Source: Bacteroidota bacterium
GTDB taxonomy: Bacteria > Bacteroidota > Bacteroidia > Bacteroidales > FEN-979
Direction of reading: 5' to 3'
DNA: 41,580 nt
Assembly (NCBI GenBank): GCA_026391355.1
Contig: JAPLDH010000041.1
Coordinates: forward strand, 1-41,580
Shown: piece after piece, positions 24,338 through 32,827 of the stretch
Numbering within the stretch: position 1 is the stretch's first letter
Layout: every line of letters starts with the position of its first letter
Program-made: the position numbers and the translations under genes
Notes under the pieces: model-generated
What the model was told of the DNA's origin: nothing
The model's input: only the letters and a program-made list of their open reading frames with translations
Databases searched by the model: none

Positions 24338-24574
24338 TCAGGCAAATACTATACGAGAATGAAAGGATTGGAAATAGTCTTCTTTGCCAGGCGAACAGAA
24401 TTGAATTAGGAAAGTGCCAGGTTTATGCTCTTTTATTATTTCTGAATATGCTTCAACCTCGGTTTCGTAATTACCAATAACTGATACTCCTTTGATTACA
24501 ATAAATTTTCCATTGTACACTTTCAGGAGTTCATCCTGATGTTCAAGATAATATTGAAATTCTTTATCAAGCAT
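24338..24574 (-). CDS. Small hypothetical protein (DUF5678-like)
   Basis: About 78 residues from ATG 24574 (MLDKEFQYYLEHQDELLKVY); an upstream start at 24607 would add 11 residues. The pattern 'helix - YNGKFIVIKGVSVIGNYETEVEAY - PGTFLIQFCSPG' resembles DUF5678-type proteins often found singly beside other genes in Bacteria. No catalytic motif is seen. It precedes hsdM by 23 bases and may be the first gene of the restriction operon. Confidence 0.55.
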   Translation of the reverse strand: MLDKEFQYYLEHQDELLKVYNGKFIVIKGVSVIGNYETEVEAYSEIIKEHKPGTFLIQFCSPGKEDYFQSFHSRIVFA

Positions 24575-24672
24575 ATAACGATAATTTTGTTGTAAAAATA
24601 GCAACAAAAAAATCGATATTAGTACTTGTTGTGCAAATTTTCAACTATTCAATACGAGATAACAAGAACCAA

Positions 24673-24680
24673 CAAACCTA
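24673..24680 (-). promoter_or_regulatory. Candidate -7 box (TAGGTTTG) for the restriction operon
   Basis: TAGGTTTG on the minus strand matches TAnnTTTG upstream of the small hypothetical gene and hsdM. No clear -33 element is seen. It is the only consensus box in the 24608-24720 interval, which holds no gene. Confidence 0.3.
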
Positions 24681-24720
24681 AAGAAAATTTCTGAAATCCA
24701 TCTTGACCAGTTATGATTTT

Positions 24721-24819
24721 TGTGTGACCTTTTGCCGGTTAGGACGATTAATGCAGTAAATTTGTAACACCGGAACAGATGAAAACATTTCTAACCATAT
24801 TGTGGATGATGATGCTTTT
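24721..24819 (+). repeat. Direct repeat DR-R (right border of the island)
   Basis: Same-orientation partner of 14542-14640 at about 90% identity, including the TTTTG and TAAATTTG boxes and the first codons of the coiled-coil gene. Together the repeats bracket the restriction-modification island. Confidence 0.8.
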
Positions 24820-24858
24820 TCGATTGTTATCAGTTTGATCGGATTTGCATTTTGGGAT
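24780..24858 (+). pseudogene. Remnant of a second coiled-coil membrane protein gene
   Basis: The ATG and ~13 codons match the start of the gene at 14600, then 24820-24858 matches the transmembrane part (14891-14929). Relative to the intact gene about 250 bases, including all heptad repeats, are missing. From the ATG the frame is broken and stops at once, while the transmembrane segment (SIVISLIGFAFWD) is in another frame. The second part differs at several third codon positions, so it comes from a diverged paralogue rather than a recent copy. The remnant ends 10 bases from the CLF2 stop. Confidence 0.75.
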
Positions 24859-24867
24859 AAATTCCAC

Positions 24868-25929
24868 TCATTTCTTCCCAACCAGTATCAGCGAATGATG
24901 AACATTCCTGTATTGGTTATAGATCAATATATTCCGGACTTCCTTTTGTACTTTGTATTTCAGGATAATCACAGGAGGAACCTCCTGCCTTTTAAGGATG
25001 TTTGCCGCGGTCCAGAGGGCGAATAATGTGGCTGTGTAGAATTCCCCGCTGAGATGTTTGAACCATGCGAGGGGTTTTTCAGGAAAGACATCTTGTGCCA
25101 TTCTGAAATATATAGGATCAAATTCTGTATCTGCATTTATGCCTGTCAGAAAGATATCAATATCCTCAGGATTAAGACCTGAAGATGCCAGAAAATTGAG
25201 GATTTGATCTTTACTCTCTTCGAAACTTTCCGGCTGGTAAAATGTTTTTACTCCCCGGATGGTTGCATAGCTATGTTCATTATTCTGAGAAGAGAGAAGA
25301 AAATGTCCGGATCCTTCGCCAGGGACGGCTCCCGGGGTTTTGTATGCAAGCAATTGCAGGTTATCCACGGGGTTCATCTTCCAGTGCCCCAGACGCCGGA
25401 TCAGTGCATGGTGATTGGGTACCATTTCATCGATACCTCCGACCAGGACATTGGCTGCACTTTTTTCTTCAAGCAGCATCATGGCATCCATCAGGCCGCT
25501 TTCGAAGGAAAAGGAGCGGTGAACATAGGTGGAATTATATCCGTGACATTTAAGCTGGATTGCAATCTGGGAACTGATGGTGTTATAGGTCGAAAGCATA
25601 AAAGGGGTAGGGGAGATAGGCACCGAATCATCATGGATCCGTTCAAGGATGCCTTCCACATCTTCAAGGCTTCCAAGTCCTGTACCGGTGATTATTGCAT
25701 CGGGTATACTGCAGCCGGCATCTGCCAGGCAAATTTTTGCAGTGGTGATACCCATTTTTACAAGACGGCTTAAACGGCGTGCAGTCAACGGCTCCAAATA
25801 AGTCTTGTAATCCGGTTCAATACATTTAAAGTAATCTGCTTGATGTTGTACAATATCATTGAGGAAACCTGATATATCAGCGGTTTTCTGGGGAGAGATG
25901 AGACCGGTTCCGTTGATATATGCAGTCAT
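24868..25929 (-). CDS. Ketosynthase-like chain-length factor (CLF2)
   Basis: A 353-residue paralogue of CLF1. The elbow is YVHRSFSFESG, so the catalytic Cys is again missing. It keeps the Ketoacyl-synt_2 landmarks (INGTGLISPQKT start, GTGLGSLEDVE, NVLVGGIDEMV, GEGSGHFLLS). It should form a heterodimer with KS3, whose gene ends 42 bases upstream. The two pairs are clearly related but well diverged, so the duplication is old and they may act on different chains or chain lengths. Confidence 0.8.
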   Translation of the reverse strand: MTAYINGTGLISPQKTADISGFLNDIVQHQADYFKCIEPDYKTYLEPLTARRLSRLVKMGITTAKICLADAGCSIPDAIITGTGLGSLEDVEGILERIHDDSVPISPTPFMLSTYNTISSQIAIQLKCHGYNSTYVHRSFSFESGLMDAMMLLEEKSAANVLVGGIDEMVPNHHALIRRLGHWKMNPVDNLQLLAYKTPGAVPGEGSGHFLLSSQNNEHSYATIRGVKTFYQPESFEESKDQILNFLASSGLNPEDIDIFLTGINADTEFDPIYFRMAQDVFPEKPLAWFKHLSGEFYTATLFALWTAANILKRQEVPPVIILKYKVQKEVRNILIYNQYRNVHHSLILVGKK

Positions 25930-25971
25930 AATAAATAATTGGATATGGGTATATTCTATGGATCAACAGGT

Positions 25972-27171
25972 TTAACAACGCTTGAAAATGAGAGAGGTGT
26001 CATTTCCGCCAAACCCGAATGAATTTGACATCACCTGGTTTATGCTGACATTTCTGAGCAGTTTGGTGACCGGGATAAATCTCAGCTCTTTCATCGGTTC
26101 TGAAAAGTTCAGGTTCGGCAGGATCATCTCATGAATGATACAAAGGATCGAAAGAATGGCTTCTGCCGATCCGGCAGCACTTGTCGTATGACCCATAAAG
26201 GGTTTTGTCGAACTGATCTTTGGAATTGATTCTCCAAATACCTTTTCAATGGCTTTTCCTTCTGAAAGATCATTGTTGTCGGTTCCGGTACCATGTGCAT
26301 TGATGTAATCAATTTCACCTGCTTCTGATCCGCTGATCTCAAGCGCTTTTTTCATGGCAAGGTAAGCGCCGATCCCATCCGGTGAGGAGGCAGTTTGATG
26401 GAATGCTTCACAGGCATTGCCCCAGCCGGTCAGTTCACAAAGGGGGGATTTGTTGCTTTTTTTGACGGATTCCTCCGATTCAAGAACAAGATATGCTGCG
26501 CCTTCTCCAAGAGTGATCCCATTTCTGTTCGCATCAAAAGGCTTACATGGATTTTTATCAAGGATCCTTAGGGCATTAAAACCCCTGAGATGGAATTTGG
26601 TCAATGCTTCAGTGCCTCCCACTACAACCCGGTCAAGAAATCCGCTCCGGATCATACGTGCGCCAAGAAGGATGGCATTGGCCGATGAAGAACAAGCAGT
26701 GCTGATGGTGGTCAGATAATCCCTGATCCCCAAAGCATTGGCGATCTTCATGGTACTATCCGCACAATCGTAAGTGTCGATATATATGATGCGCTGGTCA
26801 TTGGTCAGGAAATCATGGTAGTACATCTCACATTTATCCATCCCGCCAACGGTAGTTGCAGAGATCAATCCGGTTCTGAGTTCTGCCGAATGAGATAATC
26901 CGGAATGTGACCATGCCTCCTTTGCAGCAATGATCCCCAATAAAGATGTTCTTGAAAAACCTTCGGTAAAAGGTATGCCTGCAAGCGTGAAAAGATCGGA
27001 TTCAGTACATTTGACTTCTGAAACAGGAATGTCGTCGATAAGTTGCTCCCGCCGGTATTTTATCTCGCCAATTCCGGATCTTGATTCCAGAAGAGAGGGT
27101 AACGTCTCCCCAAGATTGTTCCCGATCCCGGAGATTATCCCTAAACCGGTAACAAATATCCGACGCGGCAT
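25972..27171 (-). CDS. Beta-ketoacyl-ACP synthase, aryl polyene type (KS3)
   Basis: A 399-residue KS with triad C160 (STACSSSAN), H293 (NAHGTGT) and H328 (FMGHTTSAAGS). The TTSAAGS variant replaces the usual TLGAAGG. It starts 3 bases after the ACP1 stop and is followed by CLF2, giving an ACP-KS-CLF order typical of type II systems. It is the paralogue of KS2 on the other side of the restriction island. Confidence 0.9.
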   Translation of the reverse strand: MPRRIFVTGLGIISGIGNNLGETLPSLLESRSGIGEIKYRREQLIDDIPVSEVKCTESDLFTLAGIPFTEGFSRTSLLGIIAAKEAWSHSGLSHSAELRTGLISATTVGGMDKCEMYYHDFLTNDQRIIYIDTYDCADSTMKIANALGIRDYLTTISTACSSSANAILLGARMIRSGFLDRVVVGGTEALTKFHLRGFNALRILDKNPCKPFDANRNGITLGEGAAYLVLESEESVKKSNKSPLCELTGWGNACEAFHQTASSPDGIGAYLAMKKALEISGSEAGEIDYINAHGTGTDNNDLSEGKAIEKVFGESIPKISSTKPFMGHTTSAAGSAEAILSILCIIHEMILPNLNFSEPMKELRFIPVTKLLRNVSINQVMSNSFGFGGNDTSLIFKRC

Positions 27172-27174
27172 CTG

Positions 27175-27447
27175 TTATGCTTTCTTATGCGCTGATATAT
27201 ATTCAGCCATCGTGCGGATGGTATAAAAAATCTTTTTACCATCCTTCGGATCCTCGATCTTTATTCCGTAATTTTTTTCCAGTAAAACTATTAGTTCCAG
27301 GGCATCAATGGAATCCAATCCAAGTCCTTCACCAAATAAGGGAGCATCCGGATCAATATCGTCAACAGTAATATCTTCAAGGTTTAATTGTTCAATTACC
27401 TCTTTTTTAAGCTTGTTTATTAATTCTTCCATATAACTATATTCCAT
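27175..27447 (-). CDS. Acyl carrier protein (ACP1)
   Basis: A 90-residue ACP; the phosphopantetheine site is S46 in GLGLDSIDALEL. The start overlaps the end of the upstream half-KS gene by 11 bases; an in-frame ATG at 27432 is an alternative. The GxDSIDALE signature and acidic helix II are typical of polyketide or aryl polyene ACPs. It probably carries the growing polyene for KS3/CLF2 and KS4. Confidence 0.92.
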   Translation of the reverse strand: MEYSYMEELINKLKKEVIEQLNLEDITVDDIDPDAPLFGEGLGLDSIDALELIVLLEKNYGIKIEDPKDGKKIFYTIRTMAEYISAHKKA

Positions 27448-28099
27448 TATTTAAACAGAGTCGCGAAAGGTTCTCTTTTGTTAATAAGCAATAATTCAAA
27501 GTATTTTCATTATTATGTTTCAGTCTTTCTTCTTTTTCGACGATACAAATAAATGATTCATATTTTTCCCGGAACAGTTCTACCCATCCACAAATACAAA
27601 CCTGAATACGATTATTCCTCATCAGGTCGTCAACAATGGAAGTGATCAAACCAGGATCAAAATATTCCGAAACTAAAAATGCATTCTCGCCTTTTAATTG
27701 ATTCCTGATGCAAATCTCGCCTATCAGAATATTTGACAATGTATATACAAAAACAGATGGACTCGGGTAATAGTTGTTTTTATCTTTTATCGTTTCAAAA
27801 TATTCAAAATCCGTGTCAAGACTTGAACTCGAATTCGCAATTACCACACCTATCTCTTCACTCCTGTAATTGTTTTTCAGATCTCTGTTCTTCAAAACCA
27901 GTTCAGCCGTCAGAAACCCCAATTTGCTAAGGTTATCCATTTTATAAAACTTAGGATAACCAACCTGTTCCTTCTTATAAAGAAACTTTATAAACTCTGC
28001 AAAGGTAATAAATTTTTCATGAATTTCTTTTACCTGCCCATCTACAATCACCGTATTTTGCCTGATGACTCCCCAACCGGTTATTAAATGGTTTTGCAT
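27437..28099 (-). CDS. Half-length ketosynthase homologue without catalytic Cys
   Basis: A 220-residue protein that aligns with the N-terminal half of KS enzymes only: ITGWGVI start, IGVVIANSSSSLDTD, YPSPSVFVYTLSNILIGEICI and a trailing GWVE strand. Where a KS has its Cys elbow it reads GENAFLVSEYF, so no nucleophile. Both catalytic His regions are absent. Similar short KS-like proteins occur in aryl polyene/flexirubin clusters beside the ACP and may be structural or ACP-docking partners. It overlaps ACP1 and lies 5 bases after KS4. Confidence 0.7.
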   Translation of the reverse strand: MQNHLITGWGVIRQNTVIVDGQVKEIHEKFITFAEFIKFLYKKEQVGYPKFYKMDNLSKLGFLTAELVLKNRDLKNNYRSEEIGVVIANSSSSLDTDFEYFETIKDKNNYYPSPSVFVYTLSNILIGEICIRNQLKGENAFLVSEYFDPGLITSIVDDLMRNNRIQVCICGWVELFREKYESFICIVEKEERLKHNNENTLNYCLLTKENLSRLCLNNGI

Positions 28100-28104
28100 G
28101 TTTT

Positions 28105-29277
28105 TTATTGTTTAATAAAAACAAGCGATGAATTGCATCCGCCAAAACCGGAGGCTGTTTTCAGACAATATATCAGGTTTGCCGGATTGTTTGCTTCAAC
28201 TACCCTGATTTTCTCAGGTACTCCTGATTCACTGAATCCGGCAGATTTAAAAAGCATGTTCGAATTCATCGATTGAATGGTTGCAACTGATTCTATAATT
28301 CCGGCGGCTCCCAAGGTATGTCCAATATACCCCTTAAAGCTGTTTACAGGAGAATCGTTGAGTTTTGCCAGTGTCAATGCCCTGGATTCCATTTCGTCAT
28401 TAAAAACTGTAGCAGTACCATGAGCGGAAATAAAATCAATATCAGATGCCTGGATTCCCGCTTCTGAGAGTGATTGCCCGATAGCGAAAGCAAGTTCCTC
28501 GCCCGTTCTGGATGGACCGGATATATGATTTGCATCATTACTGGTAGCAAAACCTGCAACGGTTATCTTATCGCCTGAAATTATTGTTTCATCAGCAGTC
28601 AACACCATGGTTGCACAACCTTCCCCAAGGGATAATCCATTACGGGAGATATCAAATGGTTTGCAAGGTTCCGGGCTAAGCGCCTGGAATGACTGGAAAC
28701 CGGATATGACAAACTTCGAGAGAATATCCCCCCCTGTAACGATTGCATTTCTAAATTTTCCGGACCGTATGAATCGGGCTCCGATCCCAATAGCAAGGGA
28801 TCCCGATATACACGCATTTGAAACCACAATAGGTGAATGATATAACCTGAAAAAGTCTTGGATGACCCTTGCCATTTCCCAAAGGAATAACCGTTTTGGA
28901 TCGAACAGATTCTTCTTTTCTTCCCCGATCAGATCAATATTTCCCTTTGTAGTTGACATGATCAAAATCGTTTCCTCTCCTTTTAAATTAAGCCCCGAAT
29001 TATGGATGGAATCCTGTATAGAAAGAATGAACATTTTTTCCATTCGCGTGAAAGCGGTATTCAGAAATTCCGGGTAAAAACTTGAAACCAAACTCCTGAA
29101 TTTTTCCTCCAATAAAAGGGTATCTACACATGAAAGGGGCAACCTTACCGGCGACAGGGCCGGGTCACTGATCATTTGCAGACCAATCGAATGCCGGCGG
29201 AATTTGTCAATGGTTTCAGTCGTGGTAAAACCAAGAGAGGTTATGATGTTGTCGCTTGCAATATAAACGCCTGTCAT
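28105..29277 (-). CDS. Beta-ketoacyl-ACP synthase (KS4)
   Basis: A 390-residue KS with C156 in SNACISGS (Ile-Ser after Cys instead of Ser-Ser), H286 in SAHGTAT and H320 in YIGHTLGAAGI. Domain order and length are normal. It lies between the thioesterase and the half-KS with gaps of 5-12 bases, so it is part of one operon with ACP1. It may act as initiation KS or partner of the half-length homologue. Confidence 0.88.
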   Translation of the reverse strand: MTGVYIASDNIITSLGFTTTETIDKFRRHSIGLQMISDPALSPVRLPLSCVDTLLLEEKFRSLVSSFYPEFLNTAFTRMEKMFILSIQDSIHNSGLNLKGEETILIMSTTKGNIDLIGEEKKNLFDPKRLFLWEMARVIQDFFRLYHSPIVVSNACISGSLAIGIGARFIRSGKFRNAIVTGGDILSKFVISGFQSFQALSPEPCKPFDISRNGLSLGEGCATMVLTADETIISGDKITVAGFATSNDANHISGPSRTGEELAFAIGQSLSEAGIQASDIDFISAHGTATVFNDEMESRALTLAKLNDSPVNSFKGYIGHTLGAAGIIESVATIQSMNSNMLFKSAGFSESGVPEKIRVVEANNPANLIYCLKTASGFGGCNSSLVFIKQ

Positions 29278-29289
29278 GGTAATTGCGCG

Positions 29290-29706
29290 TTAAATGATAC
29301 CCCATTTCTTTTTCCAGCCAATATAGAATTCAGGAGAGGTAAGCAGCAGTTCTCCCTGGGGGGTAAGAAATACCTGGACAGATGTGCCGGTAGCAACAAC
29401 CTCATTATCGGATTTTCTGAATATCCTGTATTCAAATTGGATCTTTGCCGCATCTGTATTGACATAACGCGTTTCAATGATGGCTTCATCCCCGTACACA
29501 AGCGGCTTTTTATAATCACAGGTGATCTTAACGATGGGTATCATTATCTCGTATTTGTAAACATCAAGGTAACCAAGGTTATACTTGATTCCGAAGGATT
29601 CCCGTCCATCTTCAAAATACTTCAGGTAATTTCCATGCCATACGATTCGCATGGAATCTACTTCACCGAATCTTACAGTAATATCTTTCCTGTCGGTTAA
29701 TTCCAT
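29290..29706 (-). CDS. Acyl-CoA/ACP thioesterase, 4-hydroxybenzoyl-CoA type hotdog
   Basis: A 138-residue single hotdog protein with the 4HBT/YbgC signature: FGEVDSMRIVWHGNYLKYFEDGRE, where D17 is the usual catalytic Asp. It could hydrolyse acyl-ACP to release the finished chain or edit wrongly loaded ACPs. It is followed by KS4 after 12 bases and begins 1 base after the ABC permease stop. Confidence 0.85.
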   Translation of the reverse strand: MELTDRKDITVRFGEVDSMRIVWHGNYLKYFEDGRESFGIKYNLGYLDVYKYEIMIPIVKITCDYKKPLVYGDEAIIETRYVNTDAAKIQFEYRIFRKSDNEVVATGTSVQVFLTPQGELLLTSPEFYIGWKKKWGII

Positions 29707-29707
29707 T

Positions 29708-31012
29708 TTATTTTTTTATTGGGCTTTTAATTTGACGGTAGATGAAGGAGATTAGCACGGTGATAAGGAAAAACAGCAGTAATTTCAGGGTCTGGGGAAG
29801 AATATGGATAAAGCTTCCACCCCGGATAAAAATACTGTAGAACCCGTGTAATGACCAATTCAACGGACTGAATGAGGCTACCTGTTGCATGATTTGGGGC
29901 ATCAGGAAGATGGGAACCCATATACCTCCCATAGCGCCGAGAATAACGATTGAAACAGAACCGAAAGCTGCAGCCTGCTGATGTGTTGTAGCCACCGTTC
30001 CAATCATTAATCCGAAACCCAATGCAGCGAGTGCTGTACTGGTTGCAATAAGGAACAATGGAAAGAACTGGTCGCCGATTTCCAGTCTTGGGATATGGAA
30101 CAATGGGAGAAAGAACATCCCTGAAAGGATCATCAAAGCGCACTGGATCATGCAGATAAAAAAGTAGACACTGCATTTGGCGAGCATCAGTTCAATGTAT
30201 GAAACAGGCATTGAAAGTAACCGGAAAAGGCTGCCTTCCTCCCTTTCCTTGATTAAGCTGCTGGTCAATGGAATGACAATAAAGAACATAGCAAAAATGG
30301 TCCATGCCGGAACATTGTGTTGAACCGTATTTGGCATTTTTTCGACCTGCCTGAAAGAAGGAAATTCCTCCTTGAAGGTCATAGCTTCCTTGTAATCGAT
30401 CTTTGGCGGTTTATACATTGGAAACTGCCGGGCAATTTCCTGGTTAAAGATACTGAACATCATTTCGTTTTCAATCCGGTAATTGTATTCTCTGATTGAA
30501 CTGACAACGGCACTTTTAAAGGAGCTTTTAATGGTGGGATCGAATAAAATGGTAATGGTGTCATTTCGTTTTAACGAGAGGTTGCCGACCATTTGCTGTT
30601 TGTACAATCCGAATCCGGCCAGGGTATTGGTAACCATGATCCTGACATTTGTACGGATAGATCTCGTTACCCCGTCAGGTATAACAATAGCAATAAGATA
30701 ATCCCCATTCTTGACTGCTTCCCTGGCACTCTCTTTTGTAACGCGTTTTGATTTTATACTGTCAATGAGCATAAAATAACTGGAGCTTCTAAGTCCTTTC
30801 TCGATATTCATCCCCAGTGTATCCCGGTCATTATTGACGAACAGGATCTTTATCCTGGATTCCATCACGACCGTACCCCAACCAATCTCCTGAAATAAGG
30901 ACATCAGTATAATAAGCGCCATCGGCATAATGAACAGCACAGCTAATCCTGCCCTGTCTCTCAGCAATAAGAGCAACTCTTTCCTTGCAGCGCTTAAAAA
31001 TTTAAACATCAT
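29708..31012 (-). CDS. ABC-2 type transporter permease
   Basis: A 434-residue membrane protein: one N-terminal helix (~20-40), a large extracytoplasmic domain (~45-235), then five or six helices ending near residue 425. This is the DrrB/YhhJ-like ABC-2 layout. With the ATPase encoded 30 bases upstream it forms an exporter. By position it probably exports or flips the aryl polyene lipid or a precursor across the inner membrane. Confidence 0.88.
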   Translation of the reverse strand: MMFKFLSAARKELLLLLRDRAGLAVLFIMPMALIILMSLFQEIGWGTVVMESRIKILFVNNDRDTLGMNIEKGLRSSSYFMLIDSIKSKRVTKESAREAVKNGDYLIAIVIPDGVTRSIRTNVRIMVTNTLAGFGLYKQQMVGNLSLKRNDTITILFDPTIKSSFKSAVVSSIREYNYRIENEMMFSIFNQEIARQFPMYKPPKIDYKEAMTFKEEFPSFRQVEKMPNTVQHNVPAWTIFAMFFIVIPLTSSLIKEREEGSLFRLLSMPVSYIELMLAKCSVYFFICMIQCALMILSGMFFLPLFHIPRLEIGDQFFPLFLIATSTALAALGFGLMIGTVATTHQQAAAFGSVSIVILGAMGGIWVPIFLMPQIMQQVASFSPLNWSLHGFYSIFIRGGSFIHILPQTLKLLLFFLITVLISFIYRQIKSPIKK

Positions 31013-31042
31013 TGACCACTATTATGTCTTTATTCAATAAAA

Positions 31043-31795
31043 TTAATCTCTTAAATCTTTTCCGGTCAGCGCCAGGAAAAGATTTTCCAGGTTCTTGAAT
31101 TCCGGGTGTTCAGCAACCAGTTCCTTCGGATTGCCGATCGAGATAATGATACCCCTGTCCATGATTGCAACTCTTGAACAAAGATTCTCTGCTTCCTCCA
31201 TATAATGGGAGGTATAAATAATAGTTGTTCCCATTTTGTTGATCTCATGAAGGTAATTCAGGATCACAATCCTTGACTGAACATCAATACCCACAGTTGG
31301 TTCGTCCAGAAAAACCAATTTGGGATCATGCAGAAGACCGGCAATAAGATTTAGTCTTCTTGCCATACCACCAGAAAAGGTGTTCACTTTTTTCTTTGCA
31401 AAACGTTCCAATCCAAATACTTTAAGCCTTTCCATGATCCTTTCCCGCAGGAAATTGCCCTTCAGGTTATACATATTTCCGAAAAAGGTCAGGTTCTCGA
31501 TAGCTGTCAGCGTCGGATATAGTGCAACCTCCTGCGGAACAACGCCAATGATCCGTTTGATCTTCCTTAACTGCGATGCTGTATCGAGGCCGTCGATATG
31601 CACTGTTCCTTCATTGGGAGCGAATAAGCCGCAAAGAATCGATAAGGTGGTCGTTTTTCCTGCTCCATTTGGGCCTAGCAGACCGAAAATTTCATCCTGG
31701 TATATATCCAGTGAAATGGATTTAATTGCAGGTTCTTCCGATCCTTTATAAATTTTTGTAAGCCCTTGTATCTGGATGATGATTCGATCGGACAT
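31043..31795 (-). CDS. ABC transporter ATP-binding protein
   Basis: A 250-residue ATPase with Walker A GPNGAGKT (41-48), signature FSGGMARR, Walker B LVFLDEPTVGID and H-loop TSHYMEE. It is of the drug/lipid exporter (DrrA-like) type. The gene sits 1 base after the BtrH-like gene and before the permease, so they are cotranscribed. Confidence 0.92.
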   Translation of the reverse strand: MSDRIIIQIQGLTKIYKGSEEPAIKSISLDIYQDEIFGLLGPNGAGKTTTLSILCGLFAPNEGTVHIDGLDTASQLRKIKRIIGVVPQEVALYPTLTAIENLTFFGNMYNLKGNFLRERIMERLKVFGLERFAKKKVNTFSGGMARRLNLIAGLLHDPKLVFLDEPTVGIDVQSRIVILNYLHEINKMGTTIIYTSHYMEEAENLCSRVAIMDRGIIISIGNPKELVAEHPEFKNLENLFLALTGKDLRD

Positions 31796-31796
31796 C

Positions 31797-32795
31797 TTAT
31801 TTTACGATTTTATCAAGCGCCCTGAAAATCTTTTCTTCTCTGACCGAACATTCCAAAACAATATCTGCCAGTGTGTTATAATTATCGTCTCCCCTGTTTT
31901 TTACAAATCGTCCGCCACGGATGGAAAGATCACGCCAAAGATTTCCGGCTTCACCCATATCGAATGATAATTTTAATAGTTCATCATTTTTAAGCAGCTC
32001 CCCGGCTTCCTTCAAAAAAGCGCCGTAAAGATACCTGAAAGCAGCCCCGCCGGTACCAAATTCCTCAACAGTACGGATCAACTGGATCAGGTTAAAAGCT
32101 GCATTCTTAGCGGGTAGCTTATTGGGCCAATTTCGCATGTGCTTACTGAGCTTTCTCATTCCCCTTACACCAATCAGGGGGACAGGGTCTTTGACCATGT
32201 TTTTTACAGAGGTTTTAATTCCTGCAAAAATTGCCTTTTTCATATCCGGATTTTGGGTTACACTCTCCACAAAATACATTTTCCCTTTTGGTTCGAACAT
32301 TCCTTTTGCAAATCTTACCCGCAAAAGATCCTCATAAGAGAGGATTTGTGTCTCTTCAAATACGGGTTCAGCCACATGATATAACCCATCTTCCTTTCCA
32401 AACACAACAACATTATGAAAATTGTAATGTACATGCATTGGAGGAGGAAGGTAGGTCAAATGATAGCAACCCACCTGGCATCCGGTGGGTATCCCGTTTT
32501 TAATATTTCTGTCGAGACTATCCATTGCATCGAGCTGATTTTCGAATTTTTTTAAGACAGCCGTTTTAACCCCAAGCCGTTGGGTTGTCAATTTAAAAAC
32601 CCTGGTGGGAGCTGTTCTGAAACTGACCATGGGAGCATCCTGTGCTTTAATAAAAGGAAGATAGGTAAAAAAGATCCCGCTTCCGATTCCCATTGCCATA
32701 GGTTCACTTATATCAATTCCTTTATGTCTTAAAAGACCGGATGTGACTCCGGTTTCGCAATGACTACTATAGTTGTGTTTATAATCGGTGATCAT
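31797..32795 (-). CDS. BtrH-like acyltransferase (BtrH1)
   Basis: A 332-residue protein with the BtrH N-terminal domain: C13 in SHCETGVTSGLL and H127 in HYNFHNVVVFG form the expected papain-like Cys/His pair. A C-terminal DUF4872-like helical domain follows. BtrH in butirosin synthesis moves an acyl group from an ACP to an amine; here the acceptor is unknown. BtrH1 and BtrH2 are clear paralogues and each follows a small HTH gene. Candidate role: transfer of the polyene or another acyl chain from ACP1/ACP2. Confidence 0.82.
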   Translation of the reverse strand: MITDYKHNYSSHCETGVTSGLLRHKGIDISEPMAMGIGSGIFFTYLPFIKAQDAPMVSFRTAPTRVFKLTTQRLGVKTAVLKKFENQLDAMDSLDRNIKNGIPTGCQVGCYHLTYLPPPMHVHYNFHNVVVFGKEDGLYHVAEPVFEETQILSYEDLLRVRFAKGMFEPKGKMYFVESVTQNPDMKKAIFAGIKTSVKNMVKDPVPLIGVRGMRKLSKHMRNWPNKLPAKNAAFNLIQLIRTVEEFGTGGAAFRYLYGAFLKEAGELLKNDELLKLSFDMGEAGNLWRDLSIRGGRFVKNRGDDNYNTLADIVLECSVREEKIFRALDKIVK

Positions 32796-32827
32796 TTAAG
32801 GGGTATTAGTTCAGGTGAATGTTTTAT

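Larger units (their letters stand above)
15050..24720 (-). other. Defence island: type I RM with embedded TA and ATPase-nuclease modules
   Basis: A contiguous minus-strand block: small hypothetical, hsdM, Xre antitoxin, RES toxin, hsdS, GxxExxY, AAA ATPase, PD-(D/E)xK protein, hsdR. It is flanked by the ~99-bp direct repeats at 14542 and 24721. No integrase, recombinase or transposase is present. The block interrupts a pigment cluster between two KS/CLF pairs. The stretch 15050-15256 holds no gene; it contains only a short imperfect hairpin (gactaaaaagccttttttgtc). Confidence 0.75.
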
